Positions 1-9,355 are shown, counted from the first letter of the stretch. The stretch: DNA of 64,000 nt from Marinibium conchae (GCF_015595035.1 NZ_JADNRN010000003.1:310001-374000), one strand, 5' to 3'. The notes: a model not told the origin generated them from the letters alone. Program-made: numbers and translations.

Positions 1-265
1 AATTCCCTGACCTTGAGTCATCATTTCTACCAACAAGTGCCCCACTTACATCAGGTCTGTAAAGGTATATATAAGAATCAAGTCGAGAACCATTGAATCC
101 TCGAGCCAATACATTAATTTCCAAGAAACTATCGCTAGTCATTGAAAAGCTCACGTAATCAACTTCTGAACCAGTGTCGATTGAGCCAGTTAAGATAACG
201 CTCGCATTTGCAAATGATGCGCCTACTAAAAGTAATGCTGCACATAGTGTTTTGTAAAGTTTCAA
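1..265 (-). CDS. Secreted protein, N-terminal fragment (runs off window)
   Basis: Eighty-eight codons are visible before the window edge. The likely start is TTG at 265-263, preceded by a GGGGA ribosome site about 8 bases upstream. The product begins with a hydrophobic signal peptide (leader ends near SFANA), followed by a stretch rich in beta strands and Ser/Asp. This stretch resembles the pre-peptidase C-terminal or DVUA0089-type beta-sandwich found in exported bacterial proteins, with sequences such as VDYVSFSMTSD and YIYLYRPD. The C-terminus is missing, so no enzymatic domain or sorting signal can be judged. Export is well supported; the family is a guess. Confidence 0.6.
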   Translation of the reverse strand, partial: MKLYKTLCAALLLVGASFANASVILTGSIDTGSEVDYVSFSMTSDSFLEINVLARGFNGSRLDSYIYLYRPDVSGALVGRNDDSRSGN

Positions 266-577
266 GATTGTTTCCCCAAAATATCCTAGTTAATTTAAGT
301 ATCGAGCTTCGTGCGAAGCTGAATCCCGTCATTGTGTTTTTATTTTCTTAATATTCCTTGCAAAAATTTACGTGCAATAATCGAACCACAGAGTTAAGTA
401 ATTGATATTATTGATATATTTATTCTTTTTTTATACATAAACAAAACACTTGTAAGAAAAGCCGACAGTATATGCTCGCGACTTAAATGCGAGCAAAGCG
501 CCATCTTTAGCTAAAGTTCTGGCAGTCTACTGCTTTTGTATCGCGGGCATGCGCCGACTTCTGAAAGTTACAAAAAG
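266..577. other. Intergenic region with two inverted repeats
   Basis: No gene was found in this stretch. It holds two hairpin-forming repeats. One is a 7+7 bp repeat with a 2-base gap at 305-320, about 40 bases upstream of the TTG start of the secreted protein, so a regulatory site is possible. The other is a 7+7 bp repeat (TGCTCGC/GCGAGCA) at 473-495, beyond the end of the barrel gene; it may help end that transcript, but no T-run follows on the minus strand. Confidence 0.35.
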
Positions 578-1234
578 CTAGAAACGGTACTCAAGCTGCA
601 AGTAGACTTTATCCATAGACAAGAAGCTCAGGTGACTATAGCCACCTTTCAGCGCCCAGTTATCGCTAAAGTCCCATTGCAAACCAAGGCCAAGCTTAAC
701 ACCAACTTTTGATTGGGAGTCATTGAGAATTGTCGTGAAGTTACTGTCTTGGAAGCGACTCACTTGTATATCGAGTTTATTGTAAACAAGGCCACCCTTT
801 AGAGTGAAAGCTAATGACGGTGTAAATTGATAAGCCTTATACTGAGCGTCGAGTTCGAGCATTTTTAACTCGCCGTCACTTTGCAGGCGCTCATTATCGA
901 CATCATTAAAAAGAAAACCAACATCTAAACCGCTTAAAAAATTCAGCTCGATATCATCGGTGTAGGTTAGGCTAATATTTAAATCATTAGAAATGTAATA
1001 GCCCAAGCCAAGACTTACATTTAAATAATCTGAATCGTCCCCTCGAAAGTCATCTGCATCTAGCAATTGCACTATAGACTCAGGTAACTCAGCACGAGCA
1101 TCATCTTCTTCATATTGATAGAAGCTAGATAGTGCTGAAGCATGTACAAACCAATCGCCCTTTTCGCTGTTAGCTTGGCTTGAAAATGAGGCGCTTGCCA
1201 ATAGTAAAAGCGACGCTGCCGTAAATATTCTCAT
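578..1234 (-). CDS. Outer-membrane beta-barrel protein
   Basis: A 218-residue protein with a cleavable signal peptide (LLLLASASFSSQA) and alternating strands characteristic of small OmpA/OmpW-like barrels. It ends in YRF, the terminal aromatic signature recognised by the Bam machinery. The mature N-terminus is acidic. The start was placed at ATG 1234 because an AAAGGA ribosome site lies 6 bases upstream; an in-frame TTG at 1264 would add ten residues ahead of the signal peptide and has no such site. Substrate or function cannot be read from sequence. It is followed on the same strand by no close partner, so it is probably transcribed alone. Confidence 0.7.
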   Translation of the reverse strand: MRIFTAASLLLLASASFSSQANSEKGDWFVHASALSSFYQYEEDDARAELPESIVQLLDADDFRGDDSDYLNVSLGLGYYISNDLNISLTYTDDIELNFLSGLDVGFLFNDVDNERLQSDGELKMLELDAQYKAYQFTPSLAFTLKGGLVYNKLDIQVSRFQDSNFTTILNDSQSKVGVKLGLGLQWDFSDNWALKGGYSHLSFLSMDKVYLQLEYRF

Positions 1235-1300
1235 GTAAAATCCTTTTTTAATAATTTTCGACAAAATTGAAGCATGAAAGCATCAATATTTGTATTACTT

Positions 1301-3739
1301 TTAGTCTAGCAAACCTGCGGGATAGTCGATCTTTTCATAAAAAATAACTCGACCTCTTGGCTGCATGTACAAAGGCGCTCCCTCGTTCCCATCAACAATT
1401 AAATCAATGTTGAAGTAAAAGTGCTCGAGCACATAGAACCTATCCTCGGTTTGACCTAAAGGAGTCCACTGTCGTCTCCAAAATGTGATACAGCTTGGTT
1501 CAGTCAATTCGCATTCAGCATCGATTCCACTTTGCGTGCGATCGTGACGTCGCTCCATAATGAGTAAGTCATCTCTTTCCACTAAATAACGAGCACGGTT
1601 TCGTATAACGAATTCTACTTCGCTACCTATTCTATATAAAAAGCCGAGCAGATAACTTAAAGATGAATCGCCATTTGAAAACTGAAAACCAAAATAACCC
1701 GTCGATTTGAACGACCCATCAGCATTATAATTATTTGGATTACTTAAACCCCAATTACCGTTCCAAAGAACACTGTTGTTTTTTATCGTCGCAGTATCTA
1801 AACGCGTCACAGACTGTTTCACTGCCATCCTAAACTGACTGAATGTTTTACCTTCCTCTTCATTGTTGGCTCTAATCAACATGCCAAAAGCTTGTTGGTC
1901 TTGAGCAATGCGCGTGTAACGCACGGTCCAACCATCATCTTGTGAAACTGTTAAGACACCGTCTTCATCTATCGACCATGAACCCATCACGCTGTGAAAT
2001 TGACTCTGCATAGTGCCATCAGCATTAAAGGTAACTTTATCAGCAAATATGCTCTCCAAGACGGTTTGGTCGTCACTGCGCGACTGACTAATAGCGGATG
2101 CTGCGACAGCAAAACCCCACACTCCAGGCAGTTCTTCGTTTTCAAATGGAAAATAGCTTTCTTCTGAGGTTTCGGTATATTCTAGATTCTGTTCCAGAGA
2201 TACAAGATAATCATCTACGCCAATTGTTTGTGCTTCATCTCTGAAACTTACGTCTGCATCCATTACAACGTTGATTTCAAAATTTGTGGATGCAATATCA
2301 ACACTCTCACCATCAAATAGGCGGGTAAGCGTAAAACCGTTAATGTAACTAGTAAAAATCCTGCCATCTACAAATACTCGAGCTTGCGAATACAAGTCTG
2401 CACTGATGAGGCCCAATATATTCAGTTCGTTAATGCTACTGTTTGAGAGGTATATAATGGGTGAGTCTAACGTGATCACCAATTCGTCTGACTCTTCTGC
2501 CCAAGTCAAACTTGATTTACCAAATTCAGCCCAATATGTGCCAGTACCATCTTCCATGAGAGTCAGTTGCGCACCAACAAAATTATAGCTAGCAACTCTA
2601 CCTTGATAGCTTGGCTTGAGTTGATAAAAGTCGTACAACACACCTTCATTTTTAGCATTCGCTTCGCCCTTTGCATTATTCAGCTTAGCGCTGTTTTTGC
2701 CATTTACTGACGAAGTTGTTGCCTGTATTGAATTGCGGTAAGAATAATAGGGAGCAACATTGTCGCGAACAGTGTCTATTGCATTCGCCAATCGCGTACC
2801 CACAGCAAGCGTCCCCTCAACGCCATTAATATTTTCCGACGAGCGGCTCACTGACTCATTATCTAACAATAAAGACCGCGCTAATGTCTCAAGCAAAGCG
2901 TCATTATTGAGTACATCTAAAATGTCACCGTCAACGCTCAATTCACCATCTGCTATTAGCGAAGTAATTGCCGCCAGTTCAAGCAGAGTATCACCATCAA
3001 GTTGCTCTTCTAACGCGCGTTGATTCTCTGAACTGTATCTCAAGGCCATAGCCTCTAGCGCGGTAGATAATGGTGAAAGAACAAGTTCATTCACGTTGTC
3101 AAAAGTCAGTAAAACCTCCGTGCCACGCTGCTCAACAATGTCGCTGAAGGCCATCGTTCTACTGGTATAAATTATACGTTCGTCTATCAACACAGATAAG
3201 ACAAGATCTCGAGCATCGACGGTTGATGTTTCATAGTCGAAGCTAAACATGTCTTGGGTGTCTAATTGCGATTCGAATACCTCATCACCAATGCTAAGTC
3301 GCACGATAGGTGAACTTGTTAGGTTGCTGCCAACGACAATCCCCTGAAAAGTCGTATATTGAGTTACATCTACTGTCACTTGCGCGCTAGCAGTAGCCTG
3401 CGAATCACTTACTACATAAGAAAAGGTGTCAGTTCCTGCAAAAGCGGCGCTGTTGGGTGTGTAAATAAGTTGGTTGTTCTCTATTCTTACACTGCCGTTT
3501 TGAGGCTGGGTGTTGCTTGAAATGGTAAGAGTGTCGTTGTTAGCATCAGTATCGTTACCCAACACGTTGATGGTGACAGCTTGTCCATTATTGGTAGTGG
3601 CACTATCGTTTTGTGCCGTTGGCGCATTGTTGGAGGGGGCAGGGTCTACGTCAGGAGGTCCGTCATTACGTTCGTTCGAACCGCCACCACTACAAGCTGT
3701 TAAAGCTACTAAAATGAACGCAGGTAAAAGATACTTCAT
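1301..3739 (-). CDS. Large lipoprotein with a bacterial Ig-like repeat
   Basis: An 812-residue lipoprotein. The lipobox LTAC places the lipidated cysteine at residue 16. It is followed by a Ser/Gly/Pro/Asp-rich tether. Residues about 40-125 form one Ig/cadherin-like module with the signature NDSATTNNG, VLGNDTD and GTDTFSYVV. The remaining ~680 residues match no family I recognise. They contain at least three short beta motifs of the form 'ADGT....W' (for example FNADGTMQ and GSWSIDEDG) that suggest repeated lipocalin-like strands. The start at 3739 is chosen because AAGGAAG precedes it and it begins the signal peptide exactly; the longer reading frame adds 27 unlikely residues. It is probably surface-exposed, with adhesion or polymer binding as untested possibilities. 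Confidence 0.65.
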   Translation of the reverse strand: MKYLLPAFILVALTACSGGGSNERNDGPPDVDPAPSNNAPTAQNDSATTNNGQAVTINVLGNDTDANNDTLTISSNTQPQNGSVRIENNQLIYTPNSAAFAGTDTFSYVVSDSQATASAQVTVDVTQYTTFQGIVVGSNLTSSPIVRLSIGDEVFESQLDTQDMFSFDYETSTVDARDLVLSVLIDERIIYTSRTMAFSDIVEQRGTEVLLTFDNVNELVLSPLSTALEAMALRYSSENQRALEEQLDGDTLLELAAITSLIADGELSVDGDILDVLNNDALLETLARSLLLDNESVSRSSENINGVEGTLAVGTRLANAIDTVRDNVAPYYSYRNSIQATTSSVNGKNSAKLNNAKGEANAKNEGVLYDFYQLKPSYQGRVASYNFVGAQLTLMEDGTGTYWAEFGKSSLTWAEESDELVITLDSPIIYLSNSSINELNILGLISADLYSQARVFVDGRIFTSYINGFTLTRLFDGESVDIASTNFEINVVMDADVSFRDEAQTIGVDDYLVSLEQNLEYTETSEESYFPFENEELPGVWGFAVAASAISQSRSDDQTVLESIFADKVTFNADGTMQSQFHSVMGSWSIDEDGVLTVSQDDGWTVRYTRIAQDQQAFGMLIRANNEEEGKTFSQFRMAVKQSVTRLDTATIKNNSVLWNGNWGLSNPNNYNADGSFKSTGYFGFQFSNGDSSLSYLLGFLYRIGSEVEFVIRNRARYLVERDDLLIMERRHDRTQSGIDAECELTEPSCITFWRRQWTPLGQTEDRFYVLEHFYFNIDLIVDGNEGAPLYMQPRGRVIFYEKIDYPAGLLD

Positions 3740-3890
3740 ATGCACTTCCTTGTTAATATACAAACCTGATAGTGACCATTGCAGTCGTGACCCTATCAAT
3801 ACTATCTTTTGAATATACAAGAATATATACGAGTTGAAAAGAACCCTTTTGAAACTAATGGTTTAGGTCGGCTGAGCGCTTACTGAATAC

Positions 3891-4988
3891 CTAAAAGTGT
3901 CGACTGAGCAAATTAAGGGCTTCTATTCGGAGTTGCGGGTTAGCGCTGATATTATTAGCAATACTGTTAATCGACTGGCGCACCTGATTATCGTTGTGCC
4001 AATTTCCTTGTTCTGGGCGGTATTTTTGCCGAGCTAGTATGGAATCCATGGCTTGCAAGCCAGCTAACTGAAGGTCGGCAGAGTTTTCGTCGAGCATGCT
4101 AAACACACCTCCTCGCAACTCATTATCGTTAGTTACTACATTCATTTTGGCAAATAGTGCTGCTTTTCTAATACTCTCGGTATCGCCTTGCATCACAAGT
4201 GCCGACAAGCGACTCATGGTCTCAGCATCTAACGAGCTAACTTCCACTTGGTCAAAGGCTTGAAGACTTCTAATCAACACCTTTTCATCTTGTTCATCTT
4301 TTATTAATAGATTGAATTGACCAGACACATCAGCGCCAGAGGCCAGTGACGCTTCCAGAAGACTCACCGCAGCGATGCGGTCTTCGCTGTTGTCAGATGT
4401 ACTTAAACGATAAGCAGCTGAAGATAATTGCTCTGCAGGTAATTTACTTAACACGTAAATTATTACTTCTTTATCTTGCGCGTTATTCATTTGCAGCATG
4501 CTTAGCTCTAATGTTTGCAGTGCGCTTGGATTTTGAAGTAGGTAATCGGCATATTCTTGGGCGTGGTCACTGGCAAGATCAAGCATATCGGCACTAATCT
4601 CAGTCGAGTTTAATAGTGCAGTATGTAAGTCATCTAAACACCGTAAATCGCAGCTTAGCGTCTTTTCTTGGTCTTGAAACAAACTGGATTCATTATTGCT
4701 TAAGCGACGTTGAGCCTGTGATTTGTTGTCTTCTCGCGACGAAGAGGCAGTAAGGAATTGCTCATCATCGTAGTGTGTACCCGCACCCACCTGATTGTTG
4801 TTGTCATTGTGCTCGTGATTCATCGAGTTGATGCTTGAACTCAATTGAGCATCAGCACAAGCGGCAGTTCCCAAAAAAGTACTTTCGTTATTTACTGGGT
4901 CACTCAAAAGTGCATCAGCAAAAAAGACAGTAAATAAGGCAAAAATACTTCCTAATAAAAATATCCCAATCGCTTTAAAAGTAGTCAT
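3891..4988 (-). CDS. Membrane-anchored helical-repeat protein, function unknown
   Basis: A 365-residue protein. An N-terminal hydrophobic segment (residues about 5-25) acts as an uncleaved anchor or signal peptide. A low-complexity Asn/Asp/Ser/His region follows to about residue 105. The rest is regular amphipathic helices with HEAT/ARM-like spacing, for example EDRIAAVSLLEASL and DLQLAGLQAMDSIL. A strong AAGGAG ribosome site lies 7 bases before ATG 4988. The gene sits just downstream of the RICIN-PL7 lyase on the same strand, but a terminator-like hairpin separates them. I recognise no family; a protein-interaction scaffold in the periplasm is the simplest inference. Confidence 0.55.
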   Translation of the reverse strand: MTTFKAIGIFLLGSIFALFTVFFADALLSDPVNNESTFLGTAACADAQLSSSINSMNHEHNDNNNQVGAGTHYDDEQFLTASSSREDNKSQAQRRLSNNESSLFQDQEKTLSCDLRCLDDLHTALLNSTEISADMLDLASDHAQEYADYLLQNPSALQTLELSMLQMNNAQDKEVIIYVLSKLPAEQLSSAAYRLSTSDNSEDRIAAVSLLEASLASGADVSGQFNLLIKDEQDEKVLIRSLQAFDQVEVSSLDAETMSRLSALVMQGDTESIRKAALFAKMNVVTNDNELRGGVFSMLDENSADLQLAGLQAMDSILARQKYRPEQGNWHNDNQVRQSINSIANNISANPQLRIEALNLLSRHF

Positions 4989-5011
4989 AAACTTACTCCT
5001 TTATACAACGA

Positions 5012-5040
5012 ATAAAGAGGGTCATATACACAACCCTCTT
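5012..5040 (-). terminator. Hairpin terminator after the RICIN-PL7 gene
   Basis: An 8-bp perfect stem (AAGAGGGT/ACCCTCTT) with a 10-base loop. On the minus strand it is followed by TTATTC, 18 bases beyond the lyase stop codon. It lies only ~24 bases ahead of the next start, so it could also act as an attenuator for the helical-repeat gene. Confidence 0.55.
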
Positions 5041-5058
5041 ACGCTTTCAAAAGTATGC

Positions 5059-6429
5059 TTAGTGAGAGTTATCTAAGCGATAGAAGCTCACCTGGTCATA
5101 ATCATTACCATTGCCTGTGTTATTTTGTGTATAAGCACCTGCTTTGAAATACATCCATTCATCACTGCGGTTATAGCCACTGTTTTCAGTGTTCATGTTC
5201 ATGCTTTTGCGCCCGATAATCGGGCCATCGCGATCACCTCGGCGAAGAATCACTTCTAGGTTTGCACCAACATTAATGATCTCATACGAGAACAATTCGT
5301 TCAGAGCAATACCATTGCTCGGATTGCTTGCGCTACTTGAGGCGCTGCCCACAAGCACAAATTCATCAAGATCATCACCATCGCGAATTTCATGCACCCA
5401 ATAGACACTTCCTTTGCTATTACCAGGTAGCTTGCGATAGTAAAGACGCACGGGCTCATCATTATCGGCATGAATCTGACCAATGATCACTCGGCCAACC
5501 TGACTACTGCTGCCAGTAGAAGTCACTCTGTTTACTCGTAGTGTCGCCGTAAGCTTGCCTTCTTTTGCACCAATGTTTGAATTATTTGGCTGGTAACCCA
5601 AGGCCCAGTTGTTCGCATTCACACCTGTAGTGCTGATGCTCGTGTTCCCGCGTCGTAACATCTCTCGGAGCTCACTTCGAGGATAACTTGTATTCGAAGA
5701 TGTCTTAGCCCCGTTAATCGGAGACTTAAATACCATTGCGCCATCGGAGCCGGTATAAAAGAAAGGAGCAGAGCCGTTAAACAAATTACCATTTGCAAAG
5801 TCTCTGTCGGTTGTGCGTGCCGACAAACCATCATCAGGATCAGCGTTTGGCGCATCTAAAGCCCAGTCTTTTAGATCAAAGTTACCCCATGGTGGCAGGT
5901 TAGGATCTAGTCCAAACGCGCCAGAACCGCCGCTGCTGCCTACTGTTTTAAAGCTGAAATGTTGGTTTACGTTGCTATCACCAGAATTCCATAAATAGCA
6001 TCCTTGACGACGGCTTGCGCCACGGTTGCAGTCGATAGAATAGCTGAAACCGCGTTTCTTCAAACGAAATGTGCCGTTAGCCTGAGGAATTTTTTCCCAA
6101 TGCTGATTGCGTTCACCTGAAATACAGCGATATAGCTTAACAGCTTGTAAACGAGCAGCACCGTTTCCGCCATCTAAGCAATGATTGGTGTTTTTCTTTT
6201 TATAAGTGTAATACTTTGGCGCAATGAAGGTTTCTTCCCATTGCTGGTTAACGTTACTGGTGTTTGTGTTCCACAAGTAAACTTGTCGATTGTTCGCTGC
6301 ACCATTACCGCCATCAATCGCGAAATTGGTATTACGTTTCTCCATTACCACAGTAGTTTGTGCAATAGAGGGTAAAGCCAATGCACACAGGCTTAAGCCA
6401 GTGAGCGCTAATTTTTGTAAATTGTTCAT
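5059..6429 (-). CDS. Secreted alginate lyase, PL7 family, with RICIN-type CBM
   Basis: A 456-residue exported enzyme that cleaves alginate by beta-elimination. The signal peptide ends at PSIA-Q (residue ~23). Residues ~25-155 form a RICIN/CBM13 beta-trefoil with three Q-x-W-like repeats (NVNQQW, ERNQHW, NVNQHF). A Ser/Gly linker follows, then a PL7 (alginate_lyase2) domain to the C-terminus. PL7 catalytic signatures are intact: RSELRE at 251-256, QIHA at 318-321 and YFKAGAYTQN at 427-436. In characterised PL7 enzymes the isoleucine form QIH is usually linked to polyG or mixed substrates, so that preference is inferred. The catalytic domain closely resembles the second lyase at 24902-26422. 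The start has AGGA 7 bases upstream. Confidence 0.9.
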   Translation of the reverse strand: MNNLQKLALTGLSLCALALPSIAQTTVVMEKRNTNFAIDGGNGAANNRQVYLWNTNTSNVNQQWEETFIAPKYYTYKKKNTNHCLDGGNGAARLQAVKLYRCISGERNQHWEKIPQANGTFRLKKRGFSYSIDCNRGASRRQGCYLWNSGDSNVNQHFSFKTVGSSGGSGAFGLDPNLPPWGNFDLKDWALDAPNADPDDGLSARTTDRDFANGNLFNGSAPFFYTGSDGAMVFKSPINGAKTSSNTSYPRSELREMLRRGNTSISTTGVNANNWALGYQPNNSNIGAKEGKLTATLRVNRVTSTGSSSQVGRVIIGQIHADNDEPVRLYYRKLPGNSKGSVYWVHEIRDGDDLDEFVLVGSASSSASNPSNGIALNELFSYEIINVGANLEVILRRGDRDGPIIGRKSMNMNTENSGYNRSDEWMYFKAGAYTQNNTGNGNDYDQVSFYRLDNSH

Positions 6430-6869
6430 CCTAGTTTCCTAATAGTTATTATCAAGTGTGTCTAGTTTTAATGTGGTGAATCTGCTGTTCACTTTTTGCA
6501 AGCCCTTCTAAAACACAAATAAAACAGGCACTTAACATCCCTCACTGCCAAAACACTTTGTCTATTAGTACAAGAACAAGTCATTTCATTTACTTCAAAC
6601 TAGACCATTTATTAAATAGGACTTATCCGCATTGGTCAACAAAAATGTTAATCAAATATTAATAATTGGTTAAATATATGGATAAATTTAAACAAAATAA
6701 TTACACAATTGGTTTTACCAATAGTAATTAGCATATTCAAGCATTTCATAAAAAACAGTGGTGAAAAATTCACTGCAAATAAGGTGTCATGGAATGCTAA
6801 AAATGAACGATAATTACTATAGGTTCCCAATTAAAAAGGCGTCGACCTTATTAAGGTAAGTGCATACAA
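6430..6869. other. AT-rich intergenic region upstream of the lyase and the GGDEF gene
   Basis: This 440-base divergent spacer holds no convincing gene; a 60-codon minus-strand frame at 6648-6830 lacks a ribosome site. It contains the motif shared with the other PL7 promoter (6631-6642) and very AT-rich tracts between 6645 and 6720 that suit promoters in either direction. Confidence 0.4.
6631..6642. promoter_or_regulatory. Candidate operator shared by both alginate lyase genes
   Basis: The 12-mer ATTGGTCAACAA lies about 200 bases upstream of the RICIN-PL7 start and recurs exactly at 26523-26534, about 100 bases upstream of the lipoprotein PL7 start. Flanking bases are also similar: CTTAT shortly before, and ATGT followed by an A/T-rich stretch after. 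The motif is a loose palindrome (ATTG...CAA(T)). The protein that would bind it is unknown; a GntR- or LacI-type regulator is only a guess. Confidence 0.4.
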
Positions 6870-7847
6870 ATGCCCGATAACCAAAATTTAGATATCGACT
6901 TTTTAGTCAAAGCTGGGCAACGGATGTCAACAGTCGCGCTTGCACTTTTAATTCCCTTTACTGTTAATCATATCTATCAAGAGCGTTATTTAGCCGCAGT
7001 TTTAGTCTCGATTGCAGCAGCGCTTTGTGGCATCAATTTAAGATTTTCTCTACAAAAACGTTTTTCACTTCCCCTTAACCTGTTAGGGATTATGCCAGCG
7101 ATGACTATTGGAGTGTGCTACGCCTTGTATAACCAGCAAGAAGAGGGGAGTTATTGGGCATATCTTGGCGTATTTGCCATCTATTTTGTACTGCCCCTGA
7201 AATATGCGGTAATTACGAATGTAGTGTATGTTTGTGGCGTGATACTCGTAGCATATTTTAATACTCAGCTAAATATGTTCATAAGATTTAGTACTGTGCT
7301 CGTTGGTATAAGCTTTTTTAGTTACATATCCAATAAAGAACTATCGGCAAAACACGAAACCTTGGAGAAATTGTTGAATTTCGACGTTTTGACCAAGGCC
7401 TTCAATCGGCGTCAACTCTCGTCTTCATTAAGAGAGTCATATGAACTATTCTATGAAAAAAAACAAATTAGCTGCATCGCTATAGTTGATATTGATCACT
7501 TCAAGCGGATAAATGATACACATGGACATCCAATAGGAGATCAAGTGCTGAAACAATTTGCAGCCATTATTTGTTCGTACTTAAGCTCAAAGGATAAGTT
7601 GTTTCGAATTGGTGGCGAGGAGTTTCTAATCTTAATGGAAAATACCGAGCTTTCAGAAGCAAACGGAACAACAACAGCGCTATGCGAGGTAATTAAAGCT
7701 CATAATTTTCCAAATAATATAAAAGTTACAATTAGTGCAGGCATATGCACTATTGAAGAAGCAAAAACAGAAGAAAAGTTGATTGAAATTTGTGACAAAA
7801 AACTATATCAAGCTAAATCAAACGGTCGCGACCAAATCGTTTGCTAG
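6870..7847 (+). CDS. Membrane-bound diguanylate cyclase (GGDEF)
   Basis: A 325-residue protein that should make c-di-GMP. About five or six transmembrane helices occupy residues ~17-150 and form an unnamed membrane sensor. A GGDEF domain follows, starting at FDVLTKAFNRRQL. The active site is GGEEF (248-252), a catalytically competent variant. The inhibitory RxxD site expected five residues upstream is replaced by SSKD, so product feedback through that site is probably lost. It stands alone between two long intergenic spaces. The ribosome site is weak (AAGG about 14 bases before ATG). Confidence 0.85.
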   Translation: MPDNQNLDIDFLVKAGQRMSTVALALLIPFTVNHIYQERYLAAVLVSIAAALCGINLRFSLQKRFSLPLNLLGIMPAMTIGVCYALYNQQEEGSYWAYLGVFAIYFVLPLKYAVITNVVYVCGVILVAYFNTQLNMFIRFSTVLVGISFFSYISNKELSAKHETLEKLLNFDVLTKAFNRRQLSSSLRESYELFYEKKQISCIAIVDIDHFKRINDTHGHPIGDQVLKQFAAIICSYLSSKDKLFRIGGEEFLILMENTELSEANGTTTALCEVIKAHNFPNNIKVTISAGICTIEEAKTEEKLIEICDKKLYQAKSNGRDQIVC

Positions 7848-8092
7848 CTGCTCTGCTAATTATGCTGAAAAGAAGATATGCTGATTGTCTATGATAGTGG
7901 CCTATTGAGACCGGCTTTCTAGCCTTACTTCTAAAATCGATAATTAACCTTCAAACATAATGATAAGAGAAAAGAATATTTTCTCGACCTGAAAGTCACC
8001 TATATAGTAGAGTTTACGATAATTTCTATGTATCACGATAATTCCTAATTCGTAATATTTAGTAAGTACAACGCTATTTTAAAAGGATTTTT

Positions 8093-8797
8093 ATGAAACG
8101 TACTTTTTACTATCAAGATGATCTCTCAAACAAATTTTGGACCATTGAAGCCAAAGGCACTGCATATGTTGCTTCAAACGGTCGCGTTGGCGCAAAAGCC
8201 AGAGAAACAGTGAGGACCTTTGCGAGCATCGACGAAGCAAACACCGAAATTTCCAAGCAGATAGCCTCGAAACTGAAAAAGGGCTATGTTGAGGGCGAAC
8301 CACCAGAATACACTCAGCCCAACTGGGCTGAAATGACAATGACTGAAGACTTGTTCTGGCGGATCATTGCGCTGTTTAATTGGAAAAAGACGGGAGACGA
8401 CGAAGCTGTTATGTGGCCTGCAGTTAGAGCCCTTTCCTCTATGAGCGTTGACGATATCGCTCGCTTCGCAGACATCATGACAGAAAAGTTGTTTGCTCTC
8501 GACACAGAGGCTCACGCTCGCCATATTGGTGATCACGCGTACGGCAAGGCAGGTTACTTTTCAGTTGACTGGTTCCTATATGTGCGATGTGTGGTGGTAG
8601 CTAATGGTCAGGAGTATTACAACTCAGTGCTTGCAGCTCCCGAGGAAATGCCCGAGGACATCGAATTTGAAGCTCTTTTGGAACTTGCCGCATTAGCCTA
8701 TGAACACAAAATAAATGAAGAGTTCGAACACCTTTCTCCATTAAGTTATGAAACTTTTAGCAACTCAGCAGCATGGCCTTCTGATGATGAAAGCTAA
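8093..8797 (+). CDS. WGR domain plus DUF4240 protein
   Basis: A 234-residue cytoplasmic protein. Residues 1-70 match a WGR domain (FWTIEAKGTAYVASNGRVG), a small fold that binds nucleic acid in PARPs and occurs in bacterial regulators. Residues ~80-220 match DUF4240 (MTEDLFWRIIALFNW; later GKAGYFSVDWFLY). The WGR-DUF4240 pairing is known from bacterial accessory regions, but its job is not established. A good AAGGA site lies 5-6 bases before the ATG. It is followed by other small accessory genes, which suggests a variable region. Confidence 0.7.
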   Translation: MKRTFYYQDDLSNKFWTIEAKGTAYVASNGRVGAKARETVRTFASIDEANTEISKQIASKLKKGYVEGEPPEYTQPNWAEMTMTEDLFWRIIALFNWKKTGDDEAVMWPAVRALSSMSVDDIARFADIMTEKLFALDTEAHARHIGDHAYGKAGYFSVDWFLYVRCVVVANGQEYYNSVLAAPEEMPEDIEFEALLELAALAYEHKINEEFEHLSPLSYETFSNSAAWPSDDES

Positions 8798-8928
8798 CTT
8801 TTAGCAGGGAGTAGGCATTACCAAATAGTCTATTTAATATTATTGCCAAGATCGCCTTTTGATGCATTTACGCTATTCACCTTGTATTATGAACAAATCA
8901 ATAAATGTCAACGATGGGAAACAAACAA

Positions 8929-9204
8929 ATGGGCGCTTGGAATACCTCACCATTTGGTAACGATGCTGCTTTGGATTGGCTTGGTGAGCTAGAGACCTCT
9001 AATATTCAGTTTTTCAAAGAAGTACTCGCGAAATTTGTTGAACATAGTGCAGATGTTGATTCTGAGGAGTGTGAAATTTTTATTGCTGCTTCTCAAATAT
9101 TAATCTCAGCATCAAAAAGCAGCATCAAGGGTGTCCCGAAGGAGGCAAAAAAGTGGGAACCGACATCATCAATTCCCACTTTCCATTATCACCAAACTGG
9201 CTGA
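8929..9204 (+). CDS. DUF4259 protein, C-terminally truncated
   Basis: The start MGAWNTSPFGNDAALDWL is the hallmark N-terminus of DUF4259 proteins, which are usually about 120-140 residues. Here only ~91 residues remain. The recognisable family sequence ends near GVPKEAKKW and the last ~15 residues look unrelated, so the gene seems cut short by deletion or rearrangement. ATG 8929 is preferred over the upstream ATG at 8905 because family members begin with MGAW. No function is established for the family. Confidence 0.55.
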   Translation: MGAWNTSPFGNDAALDWLGELETSNIQFFKEVLAKFVEHSADVDSEECEIFIAASQILISASKSSIKGVPKEAKKWEPTSSIPTFHYHQTG

Positions 9205-9223
9205 GATTCCGTTGCTCGTTTTA

Positions 9224-9355
9224 TCACTGCACCAGATAGCCCAGCAGTGCGCCTGCTACAATCACCACAAGAGAAATCGCAATCACTTGCAACCATTCTT
9301 GGCGGTCTTCTTGTCGCATCTCAGCGCGGTGGTCATGCCATGTTTTTACTTGCAT
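9224..9355 (-). CDS. 43-residue single-pass membrane protein
   Basis: A short gene with a strong ribosome site (AAGGAG, 5 bases before ATG 9355). The product starts with a highly charged amphipathic segment (HDHRAEMRQEDRQEW) and then has one clean transmembrane helix (VIAISLVVIVAGALLGYLV) ending in Gln. Such composition is typical of small inner-membrane proteins that tune a larger partner. No partner is evident. It lies opposite to the truncated DUF4259 gene. Confidence 0.6.
   Translation of the reverse strand: MQVKTWHDHRAEMRQEDRQEWLQVIAISLVVIVAGALLGYLVQ

Noticed and set aside
6648-6830. 60-codon minus-strand frame between the PL7 and GGDEF genes
   Set aside because: Very AT-rich, no ribosome site, and it would cover the likely promoter region.
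8174-8536. 120-codon minus-strand frame
   Set aside because: Lies opposite the WGR-DUF4240 gene, which has recognisable domains and a good ribosome site.
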